A stretch of DNA of 64,000 nt. It comes from Opitutales bacterium (GTDB lineage Bacteria > Verrucomicrobiota > Verrucomicrobiia > Opitutales > Oceanipulchritudinaceae). The stretch is from contig JAFGCZ010000007.1 of NCBI GenBank assembly GCA_016932335.1, positions 1-64,000 of the forward strand. The letters are read 5' to 3'. This document shows positions 45,492 to 52,121 of this stretch, in pieces. The notes under the pieces are model-generated. The model searched no databases. It was not told the origin of the DNA and saw nothing but the letters and a program-made list of their open reading frames with translations. The position numbers and the translations under genes were made by a program. The first letter of the stretch is position 1; the number at the start of each line of letters is the position of its first letter.

Positions 45492-45811
45492 GGTGTTGTC
45501 TCGCATTAAGTAATGTCGCTTCAGCTGCGGGGCGAGCTATAGTCTTGCACTTCCTAGAGACCCTCCCTCTCTTTCATTTGACCGAAATGACCCCTTTATG
45601 CCGCATCAAGGGTAAGCAATCTGAAAAGAGTCCTTCCCTGTAGAGAATTCCTGAAAATCGAACCTTGTTTTCAAAATACCTTGATATCCAGATAGATGTG
45701 ATATTTTGTTTCGGGGGGTGGGGATAATAAAACAGACGGATAAGTAAGTGGTTTGCCTAATTTTATTCCAGCCAGAGGGGTACGATTTTTGAAAGCCATG
45801 CTCTGTTTCCG
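45423..45811 (+). repeat. Three divergent copies of a short motif
   Basis: At 45423-45460, 45605-45642 and 45774-45811 a 38-bp motif recurs: ATCAAGGGTACGATTTCTGA in the first copy, ATCAAGGGTAAGCAATCTGA in the second and AGAGGGGTACGATTTTTGA in the third, followed by AAAGGAGTC-like and CCTGT-like bases. Between the copies there is no similarity. The stretch 45492-45921 otherwise holds only a doubtful 75-codon frame with a TTG start (45753-45980) and is probably non-coding debris. Confidence 0.5.
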
Positions 45812-45921
45812 CTCAGGCTATGCTTTAATTCAATATCTGAATACTCACGCACTCTATGCTTCGGATGTCGTAAGTATGTATAAAGGTACTGCCGGGCACA
45901 AGGTATCACAGGAGGAGTTCT

Positions 45922-46254
45922 TTGCCTTCCATGTCAAAAGCTACGGGAATGCCCGTTTCCTCAATCACCAAGAAGTATAATAAGATGGTTGGTCTCTGTG
46001 AATACGTGTCGCGTCATCAATGCTCCTCGGCTGGAACTCCGCTCGGTTCAAATCCTTTCAAAAGACTCTCCCCCAAAAAAAAAGACGATATAAGGAATGC
46101 GACGCTCAAGGCGCAGAAGATGTCTGAAGAGATGGGGAAGGTCGATGAATTCACGAAGGCTCATCGCCTTGATTCGCTTAAGAAGTATCTAAAGAAAAAC
46201 TTCACGCAAGAGGATGTTAAACAGGCAATAAAAGAGGCTTTCGAAGCTGAATAG
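45922..46254 (+). CDS. Small lysine-rich hypothetical protein
   Basis: About 107-110 residues. The C-terminal half (LSPKKKDDIRNATLKAQKMSE to the end) is strongly helical and charged. A good ribosome-binding site GGAGGAG (45911-45917) precedes the TTG at 45922 by 4 nt and the ATG at 45931 by 13 nt; either start is possible. No family is recognised. It lies upstream of the palindrome and the methyltransferase gene. Confidence 0.5.
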   Translation: MPSMSKATGMPVSSITKKYNKMVGLCEYVSRHQCSSAGTPLGSNPFKRLSPKKKDDIRNATLKAQKMSEEMGKVDEFTKAHRLDSLKKYLKKNFTQEDVKQAIKEAFEAE

Positions 46255-46309
46255 ACCGCTAATCGAATATCCCTCTCATATGTTACTTGGCATCCTGAGT
46301 CTCAGGGAT

Positions 46310-46335
46310 TCTCACTAGGGCATGCCCTAGTGAGA
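46310..46335. repeat. Perfect 26-bp palindrome
   Basis: TCTCACTAGGGCA followed by its exact reverse complement, with no spacer. It lies between the lysine-rich gene and the methyltransferase gene. It has no T-run and is not a normal terminator. A related, imperfect copy is at 49142-49167 (20 of 26 bases equal). Confidence 0.85.
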
Positions 46336-46500
46336 GTGGCAACAAACCTGAAACACCTCCACTGAATCCCGCCCTGGAATAACCTAGTATAACGGTGGAG
46401 TAAGAACTTTTTTTAGAACGTCGAGGACAGGTGCGGCGTTAGTCGTTGCCTGCTCCGCCTTGTTCGCCCTGTTTTTTATGAGTTGACATGAGGTGAATGG

Positions 46501-46519
46501 ATGCTACTTATAGTCATCA
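46501..46519 (+). promoter_or_regulatory. Single C-box over the methyltransferase start
   Basis: ATGCTACTTATAGTCATCA is made of the same bases as the outer ends of the C-R operator: 15 bases identical to its left part and 11 (TATAGTCATCA) to its right part. TATAGT (46509-46514) could be the -10 of the M promoter, starting transcription near the ATG at 46521. Binding of C protein here would block M transcription. The sequence identity is seen; the regulation is inferred from Esp1396I-type systems. Confidence 0.75.
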
Positions 46520-46520
46520 G

Positions 46521-47501
46521 ATGAATTTTATTCCTCACAATACTATACAGGAAGGTGATACACGCGCAATCATGAAGCGGATTGCGGACTCATCTGTTGC
46601 TCTGTCTTTCTGGTCTCCGCCTTATTTTCTGGGAAAAGAATACGAAGCAGGCGAAAGCTATGAGTCATGGCAGAATCTCCTCGAGGAAACTATTACTCTC
46701 CACATGAAAGTCCTTAAACCGGGCGGCTTTCTAGTAGTAAATATCGCTGACATCTTATGCTTTGCAGATCCTCAGATGCCTAAAATCCAAGCTCTCAACA
46801 TTAGCAAACAGAAATGTAAGGTAACGAGAGAGATGGTGATTGAGGCAAAGAAGGAAAATCCATCATACAACCGAAATCAACTGGCTGAACTGTTGGGATG
46901 CTCTGAGCAGACAATCGACAGGCGACTTAACGGGAATAACATAAGAGGGGGAAAATACCAAACGCAAACCCGCGTTAAGTTGGTAGGTGGGAACCTAGAA
47001 AAATATGCGCTGAACGCAGGTCTATATCTATATGACAAACGTATTTGGATTAAAGATCCGGCATGGGCAAACTCTAGATGGGTATCTAATACCCTAAAAG
47101 CAGTATCAGAAACCGAGGATCTCTACATATTTTGGAAGCCCGGTGAATATACTATAGATAGACGAAAACTCTCGGATTCTGAGTGGAAAGAATGGGGCAG
47201 TCGGCAGACTTGGTTTATCGACTCGGTGAGGAAAAATGATGATCACGAAGCGAAGTTTCCTATAGATCTAGCTAGAAGAGTAATCAGGTTATACTCAGAC
47301 AAGGGAGATCTAATACTCGATCCATTTGTTGGTTCAGGGACAACAGCCATAGCTGCGACGGAACTGCAACGGAATTACATTGGTATAGATAAAGAGAAAA
47401 AATACGTGTCCTTGGCTAGGAGAAACATAGAAATAGCTACACAACAGATGGCATTTGATCTAAAGTCTGAACACGCCACTGATCTATCTGCTGTAAAATA
47501 G
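46521..47501 (+). CDS. Type II DNA methyltransferase (beta class, probably N4-cytosine)
   Basis: The modification half of an R-M system; 326 residues from the ATG at 46521. Motif IV (SFWSPPYFLG) comes first and motif I (DPFVGSGTTAIAATELQ) near the C-terminus, the beta-class order. SPPY favours N4-cytosine methylation. Between them, about residues 90-140, is a helix-turn-helix (NRNQLAELLGCSEQTIDRRL) that probably belongs to target recognition. An alternative start at 46497 adds eight residues but lies on top of the C-box. The gene is convergent with the endonuclease gene; the 3' ends overlap by 65 bp. Confidence 0.9.
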   Translation: MNFIPHNTIQEGDTRAIMKRIADSSVALSFWSPPYFLGKEYEAGESYESWQNLLEETITLHMKVLKPGGFLVVNIADILCFADPQMPKIQALNISKQKCKVTREMVIEAKKENPSYNRNQLAELLGCSEQTIDRRLNGNNIRGGKYQTQTRVKLVGGNLEKYALNAGLYLYDKRIWIKDPAWANSRWVSNTLKAVSETEDLYIFWKPGEYTIDRRKLSDSEWKEWGSRQTWFIDSVRKNDDHEAKFPIDLARRVIRLYSDKGDLILDPFVGSGTTAIAATELQRNYIGIDKEKKYVSLARRNIEIATQQMAFDLKSEHATDLSAVK

Positions 47502-48336
47502 GAAATGAGATTCTAGCTCGAACTTTTAATGGGTTCTTTCCTTTGTCGTCCTTTCCTGGATAAAGCAATTCAGGAAAACTTTCTAAATAGTTGGGGTTCT
47601 CGGTAAGAAGAAGGCCATTCGGTATTGCTGCCACGGTAATTTTATTTAGGGGCTGGCCTCGTAATTCATGATCGTCCAAACTCAACATCTTGTAGACTGG
47701 TTTTGCGATAAGCATAACCACGGGAAGGATACTCCCGTCACTTAGAATGTAAATTGGTGGAACAGAGCAGTGGAATGGATGAGAAGTTCTCTTCCCTGTT
47801 GCTGTGAGAATCTTATTCCTCAAACCGATAAACTCATTGTCCCATACTCCATCACCTGAAATTTGATTATGACTCATAACCGCGTGATCAAAGTCATCTC
47901 TTGGGCCAACTGATTTAATATCTATAAAAACCCAAGCAGAGTTGGTCAGCCCGTGTGTAATATCTCGGATAAAGTCTGATTTGATTACAAATCTTTGATC
48001 CGCCCCAGTTGGCAAACCTACATCCTTAGCATTAAATTTTTGGAAGTAGTGATAGAGCCGAGTTCCTAATGCGTGCTCTCCAACCTCAATCCACGGAAAT
48101 TGATCGCCCCTCGGTGATCTACCTCTTTCATCAGGAGGGTAATTTTTCCAAAATGGATACAGGAAACTCGCTTCGTTATAGTTTCTGGTTATCTCCTCCA
48201 GATCACTGCTTATACTTCTAAACAAGAAAGTTGTAATCTTCTTCTCTAGCTCAATTAGGAGATTGGGCTGCTCTATAAATGAATCTCTAGCTTTGTTGTA
48301 GAGTTCAAACTGAGTTTTAGAATGTTCCTCAAACAT
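47437..48336 (-). CDS. Type II restriction endonuclease (possibly BglI-like)
   Basis: The cleavage half of the R-M system; 299 residues from the ATG at 48336, which overlaps the controller stop by 8 bp. A longer reading frame starting 17 codons upstream lies inside the controller gene and is rejected. A PD-(D/E)xK-type core is visible as WVFIDIKSVGPRDDFDH followed by NQISGDG. This resembles, from memory, the BglI family; the cutting site cannot be deduced. Position between a methyltransferase and a C protein is the main support. The C-terminus overlaps the M gene on the opposite strand. Confidence 0.82.
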   Translation of the reverse strand: MFEEHSKTQFELYNKARDSFIEQPNLLIELEKKITTFLFRSISSDLEEITRNYNEASFLYPFWKNYPPDERGRSPRGDQFPWIEVGEHALGTRLYHYFQKFNAKDVGLPTGADQRFVIKSDFIRDITHGLTNSAWVFIDIKSVGPRDDFDHAVMSHNQISGDGVWDNEFIGLRNKILTATGKRTSHPFHCSVPPIYILSDGSILPVVMLIAKPVYKMLSLDDHELRGQPLNKITVAAIPNGLLLTENPNYLESFPELLYPGKDDKGKNPLKVRARISFPILQQIDQWRVQTLDQMPSVV

Positions 48337-48550
48337 CTTGAAGTAGCTCAGTAGGTTCCACTTCAAGGGCACTTGAAATTGCCTCAAGCGATTGTAGAGT
48401 TATGTTTCGTTCTCCTCTTTCGATTGCGCCAATGTATGTTCTGTGCAGATCACAAAGCTCAGCGAAAGCTTCTTGCGAGTAGCCTTTCTTTTTTCTGAGA
48501 TCGCGAACCCGTGATCCGACGATTTTGAGGAGATTTGATTCCTGATTCAC
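48329..48550 (-). CDS. Controller (C) protein of the R-M system, HTH_3 family
   Basis: A 73-residue Xre-type helix-turn-helix protein starting with GTG. The fold runs VGSRVRDLRKKKGYSQEAFAELCDLHRTYIGAIERGERN, given here only in outline: the recognition helix is in SQEAFAELCDLHRTYIGAIE. Size and sequence match C proteins, which dimerise on C-boxes and time the expression of the nuclease after the methylase. Its operator is at 48571-48602. It is translationally coupled to the endonuclease gene. Confidence 0.93.
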   Translation of the reverse strand: MNQESNLLKIVGSRVRDLRKKKGYSQEAFAELCDLHRTYIGAIERGERNITLQSLEAISSALEVEPTELLQDV

Positions 48551-48570
48551 TCATTTCAGGATACCACAAA

Positions 48571-48602
48571 TGATGACTATATATCTACAGACTATAAGTA
48601 GC
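48571..48602 (-). promoter_or_regulatory. Double C-box operator of the C-R operon
   Basis: On the minus strand ACTTATAGTC and ATATATAGTC lie 15 bp apart, centre to centre, about 25-45 bp before the controller start codon. By memory the Esp1396I operator has the same ACTTATAGTC and TATAGTC half sites at this spacing. TATAGT can also serve as the -10 element. Confidence 0.85.
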
Positions 48603-48611
48603 ATTATTTTA

Positions 48612-48655
48612 TTGGCGAACAGTGTTATTATGCGTAACTCAGTAGCGCATAACAT
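48612..48655. repeat. Integron-like core sites, first pair
   Basis: GGCGAACAGTGTTATTATGC (48614-48633) and AGTAGCGCATAACAT (48641-48655) face each other; TTATGCG and CGCATAA form a 7-bp inverted repeat with 11 bp between. Both elements recur after the small gene at 48678-48863. Confidence 0.5.
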
Positions 48656-48677
48656 GTGGGGGTTAAGTTGAGGGTGC

Positions 48678-48863
48678 ATGGACAGAATGGATACTAGAAG
48701 CGGCCTAAGGGGTATCAAGGCAATTCATAAGACTATGACCTATAAAAGGAAGAAAAAGCAAAGAAACAGTAAGGGTTATGCCATGCGGATCAAAGAAGCT
48801 GTCGAAGCAGGATCTACGATTTCTGAAAAAGCGAAAGTTGTTGAGTTTATTTTATACGAGTAG
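48678..48863 (+). CDS. Small basic hypothetical protein in a cassette-like unit
   Basis: A 61-residue Lys/Arg-rich protein (MDRMDTRSGLRGIKAIHK to VVEFILYE). A fair ribosome-binding site (GAGGG, 5 nt before the ATG) precedes it. Its stop codon TAG runs directly into CGCATAACA, the arrangement usual for integron cassette genes. The function is unknown. Confidence 0.5.
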   Translation: MDRMDTRSGLRGIKAIHKTMTYKRKKKQRNSKGYAMRIKEAVEAGSTISEKAKVVEFILYE

Positions 48864-49062
48864 CGCATAACATCGGAAAAAACTGGAGCAAAGGAGGCGA
48901 TTCAGGGCCTTTGAGTGACGCTTTTTTCTTGAATGAGGAGAGGACTGGATTCCTGTTTGTTTGAGTGATGCTGTTTTAACCATCTGAAGAATAACATAAT
49001 AGACAGGAAGAGGATAGATTTCCACCGTCGTCTCATGTTTGGCGATTACAGTGTTATGCGTA
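48859..49062. repeat. Integron-like core sites, second pair
   Basis: AGTAGCGCATAACAT (48859-48873) is an exact 15-bp copy of the sequence at 48641. GGCGATTACAGTGTTATGCG (49041-49060) resembles 48614-48633. CGCATAACA (48864-48872) and TGTTATGCG (49052-49060) form a 9-bp inverted repeat. The unit is about 200 bp, longer than usual attC sites. The gap also holds a repeated GAGTGA(C/T)GCT segment near 48913 and 48962. Confidence 0.45.
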
Positions 49063-49074
49063 GATTTCCTTCCC

Positions 49075-49254
49075 GTGGATAATAATGGGAAAAGCGAAAG
49101 TCAGATCCCATTTAGCAACAGATTGGAAGCCTTTCAGGTATTCTCTTTAGGCCATCCCCTAGAGATAGATTTCAACCCGTCTCCAAAACCTATCAATATG
49201 TATGCGTTGACACACCCTAATGATAGACTATCACTAAGTCTTAAATCCCAGTGA
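49075..49254 (+). CDS. Small hypothetical protein coupled to the recombinase gene
   Basis: A reading frame of 60 residues from a GTG at 49075 (DNNGKSESQIPFSNRLEAFQ to SLSLKSQ). A longer frame begins with TTG at 49039. The stop codon ends one base before the recombinase ATG, which suggests co-translation. Composition looks protein-like but no family is recognised. The degenerate palindrome at 49142-49167 lies inside it. Confidence 0.4.
   Translation: MDNNGKSESQIPFSNRLEAFQVFSLGHPLEIDFNPSPKPINMYALTHPNDRLSLSLKSQ
49142..49167. repeat. Degenerate relative of the 26-bp palindrome
   Basis: TCTCTTTAGGCCATCCCCTA plus GAGATA matches the palindrome at 46310-46335 at 20 of 26 positions without gaps. It keeps only part of the dyad symmetry. 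The two copies lie on either side of the R-M system. Confidence 0.5.
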
Positions 49255-49255
49255 T

Positions 49256-50149
49256 ATGAAATACATATACGCCCGAGTCAGCACCGAGGAGCAGAACGTA
49301 AAGCAACAGGTACAGTACTTGGCTGATAAGTACGAACATGATGCTGTTGTGTCCGAAACCTTCACCGGAACGACCACCGAGCGCCCGAAGTTCCGAAAGC
49401 TACTCAAGGAGGTAAAACGCGGTGACACCATTATCGTGTATCATGTGTCGCGGTTAGGCCGAAAAACGAGCGAAGTCCTGGAGACGGTAGAATTATTACT
49501 TTCCAAGAGTGTATCCGTGGTTGTGGACCAGCTTGAGGGGGTCGATATAACCAGCGGCGTGGGCAAGCTGCTCTTTACCATGCTTTCGGGATTAGCCGAA
49601 CTCGAACGCGAAATGATGCTTGAGCGCCAGAGGGTGGGAATATCCAGGGCCAAAGCAGAAGGAAAGTACCAAGGTCGGAAGAGGATAGACCCCGAGATTG
49701 TTCAATCAGCCAAAACGCTACTCGCCAGCGGAATGACTCGGCAAAAGGTAGCGGACCAATTGGGCATTGGGGTGGCAACGCTCTATCGCTACTGTCATGA
49801 GTCCATGTATGGCGATCATAGCGAAGCAATTGCTTTGTTATCGGATGAAACGCAGTTAAGCTTATTTACGAAATTTCTCCTCTCAAATTTTGAGAATATG
49901 CGCTCAGAAAGGTATGACATACTCACACAAATAGCTAAAAATCAGCTGCTAACACACACAAGTATGTTTTTACTATCTATATTCAAGGTTGCAGCTAAAC
50001 TGATTTATCAGACATCGGCCATATGGCCTGTTCAAAAAAGCCCCGAACCAGAAGGTTCGGGGCTTTCTCTTATTTCAAATAAAGTTGTATCCACTCAATC
50101 GGGTGCAAAAGAAACCCCTGCATCTTTCGACGCAGGGTTTTTCGCTTAA
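49256..50149 (+). CDS. Serine site-specific recombinase (resolvase/invertase), read-through C-terminus
   Basis: A small serine recombinase. The catalytic domain (1-140) has Ser in YARVSTEEQN, then IVYHVSRLGRKTSEVL (the Arg cluster) and GLAELEREMMLERQRVGI. A DNA-binding HTH follows (GMTRQKVADQLGIGVATLYRY). Family members end about there, near residue 185-200; this frame continues to 297 residues through two transcription terminators. The last 60-100 residues are therefore probably not natural coding sequence, and the original stop may have been lost at the island end. Confidence 0.85.
   Translation: MKYIYARVSTEEQNVKQQVQYLADKYEHDAVVSETFTGTTTERPKFRKLLKEVKRGDTIIVYHVSRLGRKTSEVLETVELLLSKSVSVVVDQLEGVDITSGVGKLLFTMLSGLAELEREMMLERQRVGISRAKAEGKYQGRKRIDPEIVQSAKTLLASGMTRQKVADQLGIGVATLYRYCHESMYGDHSEAIALLSDETQLSLFTKFLLSNFENMRSERYDILTQIAKNQLLTHTSMFLLSIFKVAAKLIYQTSAIWPVQKSPEPEGSGLSLISNKVVSTQSGAKETPASFDAGFFA
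50036..50068. terminator. Terminator at the right end of the island
   Basis: GCCCCGAACC-AGAA-GGTTCGGGGC, with A's on the left and TTTCTCTT on the right. It lies inside the extended recombinase frame. Confidence 0.88.
50111..50142 (-). terminator. Terminator of proC
   Basis: On the minus strand AACCCTGC-GTCGAAAGAT-GCAGGGGTT is followed by TCTTTT, 23 bp after the proC stop. Confidence 0.8.
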
Positions 50150-50164
50150 AAAAGGAACGCAGGT

Positions 50165-50977
50165 TCAACCTTTGCCTAGCTCTACCGAGCGATCAGCGGC
50201 AGCCTTTACGGCCTTGGCTACCAGCGGGCGGAATCCGTCGGCCTCCATGCTCTCCAGGGCGGCTTGAGTCGTGCCGTTGGGGCTGGTCACTTTAATGCGC
50301 AGTGCCACGGGATCTTCTCCGGTTTGTTCAACCAGTTTGGCCGAGCCTAATACCGTTTGCAGAGCCAGCGCGCGGGCCAGATCTTTTTCCAAACCCACCT
50401 TTTCAGCGGCTTCTTCCAAAGCGGCAATAAATTCAAAAACATAGGCGGGGCCGCTGCCGGAAACGGCTGTTACGGCGTCCAGCTTGTCTTCGCTTACGGC
50501 AAACACGCAGCCCAGTGCTCCAAGAATGGCTTCCACCTGAGCTCCTACGGCTTCCGGTAGAGTCGTGTTCCCGGCATAGCAGCTGACTCCTGCCCCGATT
50601 TGCCCGGGAGTGTTGGGCATTACACGCACCACATAGGGCGACTTATTGAACACCCCGCACAATTTGCTCAGCGGTGTTCCTGCGAGGATGGAAATCACTG
50701 TTTTTCCGGCTGCCCAGTCGGCGACTTCTGCCGGCATCTGGGCCAGTTGCTGTGGTTTGATGGCCAGCACAATATAGCCGCCGGTTTCCACTGCGGGAAT
50801 CAGTTCGGCCAGATTTCCGGTGTAGGTAATGCCCGTTTTACCTGCCAACCGTTCTCCCGATCCGTCGGGGGCACTGGTGCAGGCAATCTCTGCCGGTGCA
50901 AAAACGCTGCTCTTGATGATTCCTTCGACAATGGCAGAGGCCATGTTTCCGGCACCGATAAATGCAATTTTAGACAT
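50165..50977 (-). CDS. proC: Pyrroline-5-carboxylate reductase
   Basis: A 270-residue NAD(P)H-dependent enzyme, the last step of proline synthesis. The Rossmann motif is IAFIGAGNMASAIVEGII. The C-terminal dimer domain has the signature VTAVSGSGPAYVFEFIAAL, VTSPNGTTQAALE. Length is normal. It is the last gene in a minus-strand run after folD and the kinase hybrid, 7 bp after the latter. Confidence 0.96.
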   Translation of the reverse strand: MSKIAFIGAGNMASAIVEGIIKSSVFAPAEIACTSAPDGSGERLAGKTGITYTGNLAELIPAVETGGYIVLAIKPQQLAQMPAEVADWAAGKTVISILAGTPLSKLCGVFNKSPYVVRVMPNTPGQIGAGVSCYAGNTTLPEAVGAQVEAILGALGCVFAVSEDKLDAVTAVSGSGPAYVFEFIAALEEAAEKVGLEKDLARALALQTVLGSAKLVEQTGEDPVALRIKVTSPNGTTQAALESMEADGFRPLVAKAVKAAADRSVELGKG

Positions 50978-50984
50978 AAAGGGT

Positions 50985-52109
50985 TTACAGGGAGAACTGT
51001 CCCATTTTCAGCGGATGGGTAAACGTGGCTTCCACGCCCTGGCCTTCCCGTGGCTTCAACACCAGATCGCCGCCCAGTGCGCGCGCTCCGTGGCGGGCTA
51101 CTGTCAACCCCATGCCGCGGCCAACGCCGGAATGCCCCGAAATAAAGGGCTCGAACATGTGGTCTCCGACTTCTTCGTTGATGCCCTTGCCGGCATCGCG
51201 GATGCGGATGCGGATGGCTTCATCTTCCTCGCTGTAACTGCACTCCAGTTCCACCGTCCGGGGAACTTCCACTGCTTCATTTTCCAGCGCATAACTCTCC
51301 CAGGCATTGATGAGCACTCGTCCCACCATGTCTTCGAAAGTTTCAATATTGGTCTCAAACTCAACGGGCGGAATCTCTCCCACGATCACTACCGTATTTT
51401 CCTTACTGTAGTCTCTCAGATAGCGCTGAATGGTGTCCTCAATGATTTCCGGGAGCTTCACTATGCTCCGCCCCAGATGTTCTTCTATGGCCAGCTGAGT
51501 CAGTTGGCGCACTATAGTAACCATGCGCTTGACGGCTTTGTCGATATGGTCACCGGCACGGCTCACCATGGCGGCATTGTCGGGCGCTGCTTTGAGCAGG
51601 TCCAGATAACCGACCACAACTCCCAGCAGATTGTTCAGGTTGTGGGCAATCCCCTGGGTAATGGCGCCGACCGCAGCCCCGTGGCGCATATCCGCCAGGC
51701 GGTCCCGCAAATCAATGTTTTCCTGATGGTTTTCCTGAATCCGCAGCTGCGTGTTTACGCGGGCCATGGTTTCATCCAAATCAATCGGCTTGGTGATGTA
51801 GTCGGCGGCTCCGGCCTTGAGGCCTTCGATCTTTTCCCCGCGGCCTGTTTTCGCCGTAATAAAGAGCACCGGTATATCTTTCGTATCCGGATTTGCTTTC
51901 AGGTGCTGGCAGGCCTCCAATCCGTCCATCTCCGGCATCATTACGTCCATCAAAATAACGTCCGGGCGGTTGGCTTTTACACAATCCAGACATTCCCTGC
52001 CGCTGTAAGCTGTCGTTACAAGCATTTCTTCTTTTTCCAGCTTGCGCTGCAACAGCTTTACGTTGATGGGCTGGTCATCGACAACGAGAATGTGGGGTTG
52101 TTTTTTCAA
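50985..52109 (-). CDS. Response-regulator/histidine-kinase hybrid
   Basis: A 374-residue cytoplasmic protein. The receiver domain (1-125) has the acidic pair DDQ, the phosphoacceptor Asp in VILMDVMMPEMDG and the Lys in ITKPIDLDE. The kinase part has the H box GAITQGIAHNLNNLLGVV and an ATPase domain with VLINAWESYALE, DAGKGINEE and GVGRGMGLTVARHGARALGG (in pieces). A TTG start is used, with AAGGA 9 nt upstream. This order (REC, then HisKA-ATPase) is common in complex signalling chains. The input is unknown. Confidence 0.9.
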   Translation of the reverse strand: MKKQPHILVVDDQPINVKLLQRKLEKEEMLVTTAYSGRECLDCVKANRPDVILMDVMMPEMDGLEACQHLKANPDTKDIPVLFITAKTGRGEKIEGLKAGAADYITKPIDLDETMARVNTQLRIQENHQENIDLRDRLADMRHGAAVGAITQGIAHNLNNLLGVVVGYLDLLKAAPDNAAMVSRAGDHIDKAVKRMVTIVRQLTQLAIEEHLGRSIVKLPEIIEDTIQRYLRDYSKENTVVIVGEIPPVEFETNIETFEDMVGRVLINAWESYALENEAVEVPRTVELECSYSEEDEAIRIRIRDAGKGINEEVGDHMFEPFISGHSGVGRGMGLTVARHGARALGGDLVLKPREGQGVEATFTHPLKMGQFSL

Positions 52110-52121
52110 TTGGAGAAATCC

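Larger units (their letters stand above)
44895..50035. mobile_element. Accessory island with restriction-modification system and serine recombinase
   Basis: Between the terminators of nrdJ and proC lies about 5.1 kb whose genes use more A/T-rich codons than the surrounding core. It holds a decayed gene, several sub-100-residue genes, a type II R-M system with a controller, repeated core-site-like sequences and a site-specific serine recombinase. No transposase or clear flanking target duplication is visible, so the exact ends and the mobility mechanism are not established. The boundary coordinates are the nearest core-gene terminators. Confidence 0.65.

Noticed and set aside
45753..45980. A 75-codon frame with TTG start.
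   Set aside because: It overlaps the repeated motif and the next gene's ribosome-binding site, and has no own start signal; probably non-coding.
46040..46075. A tRNA T-arm-like sequence (GGTTCAAATCC) in the island.
   Set aside because: No acceptor, D or anticodon arm can be built around it; it lies in the lysine-rich gene.
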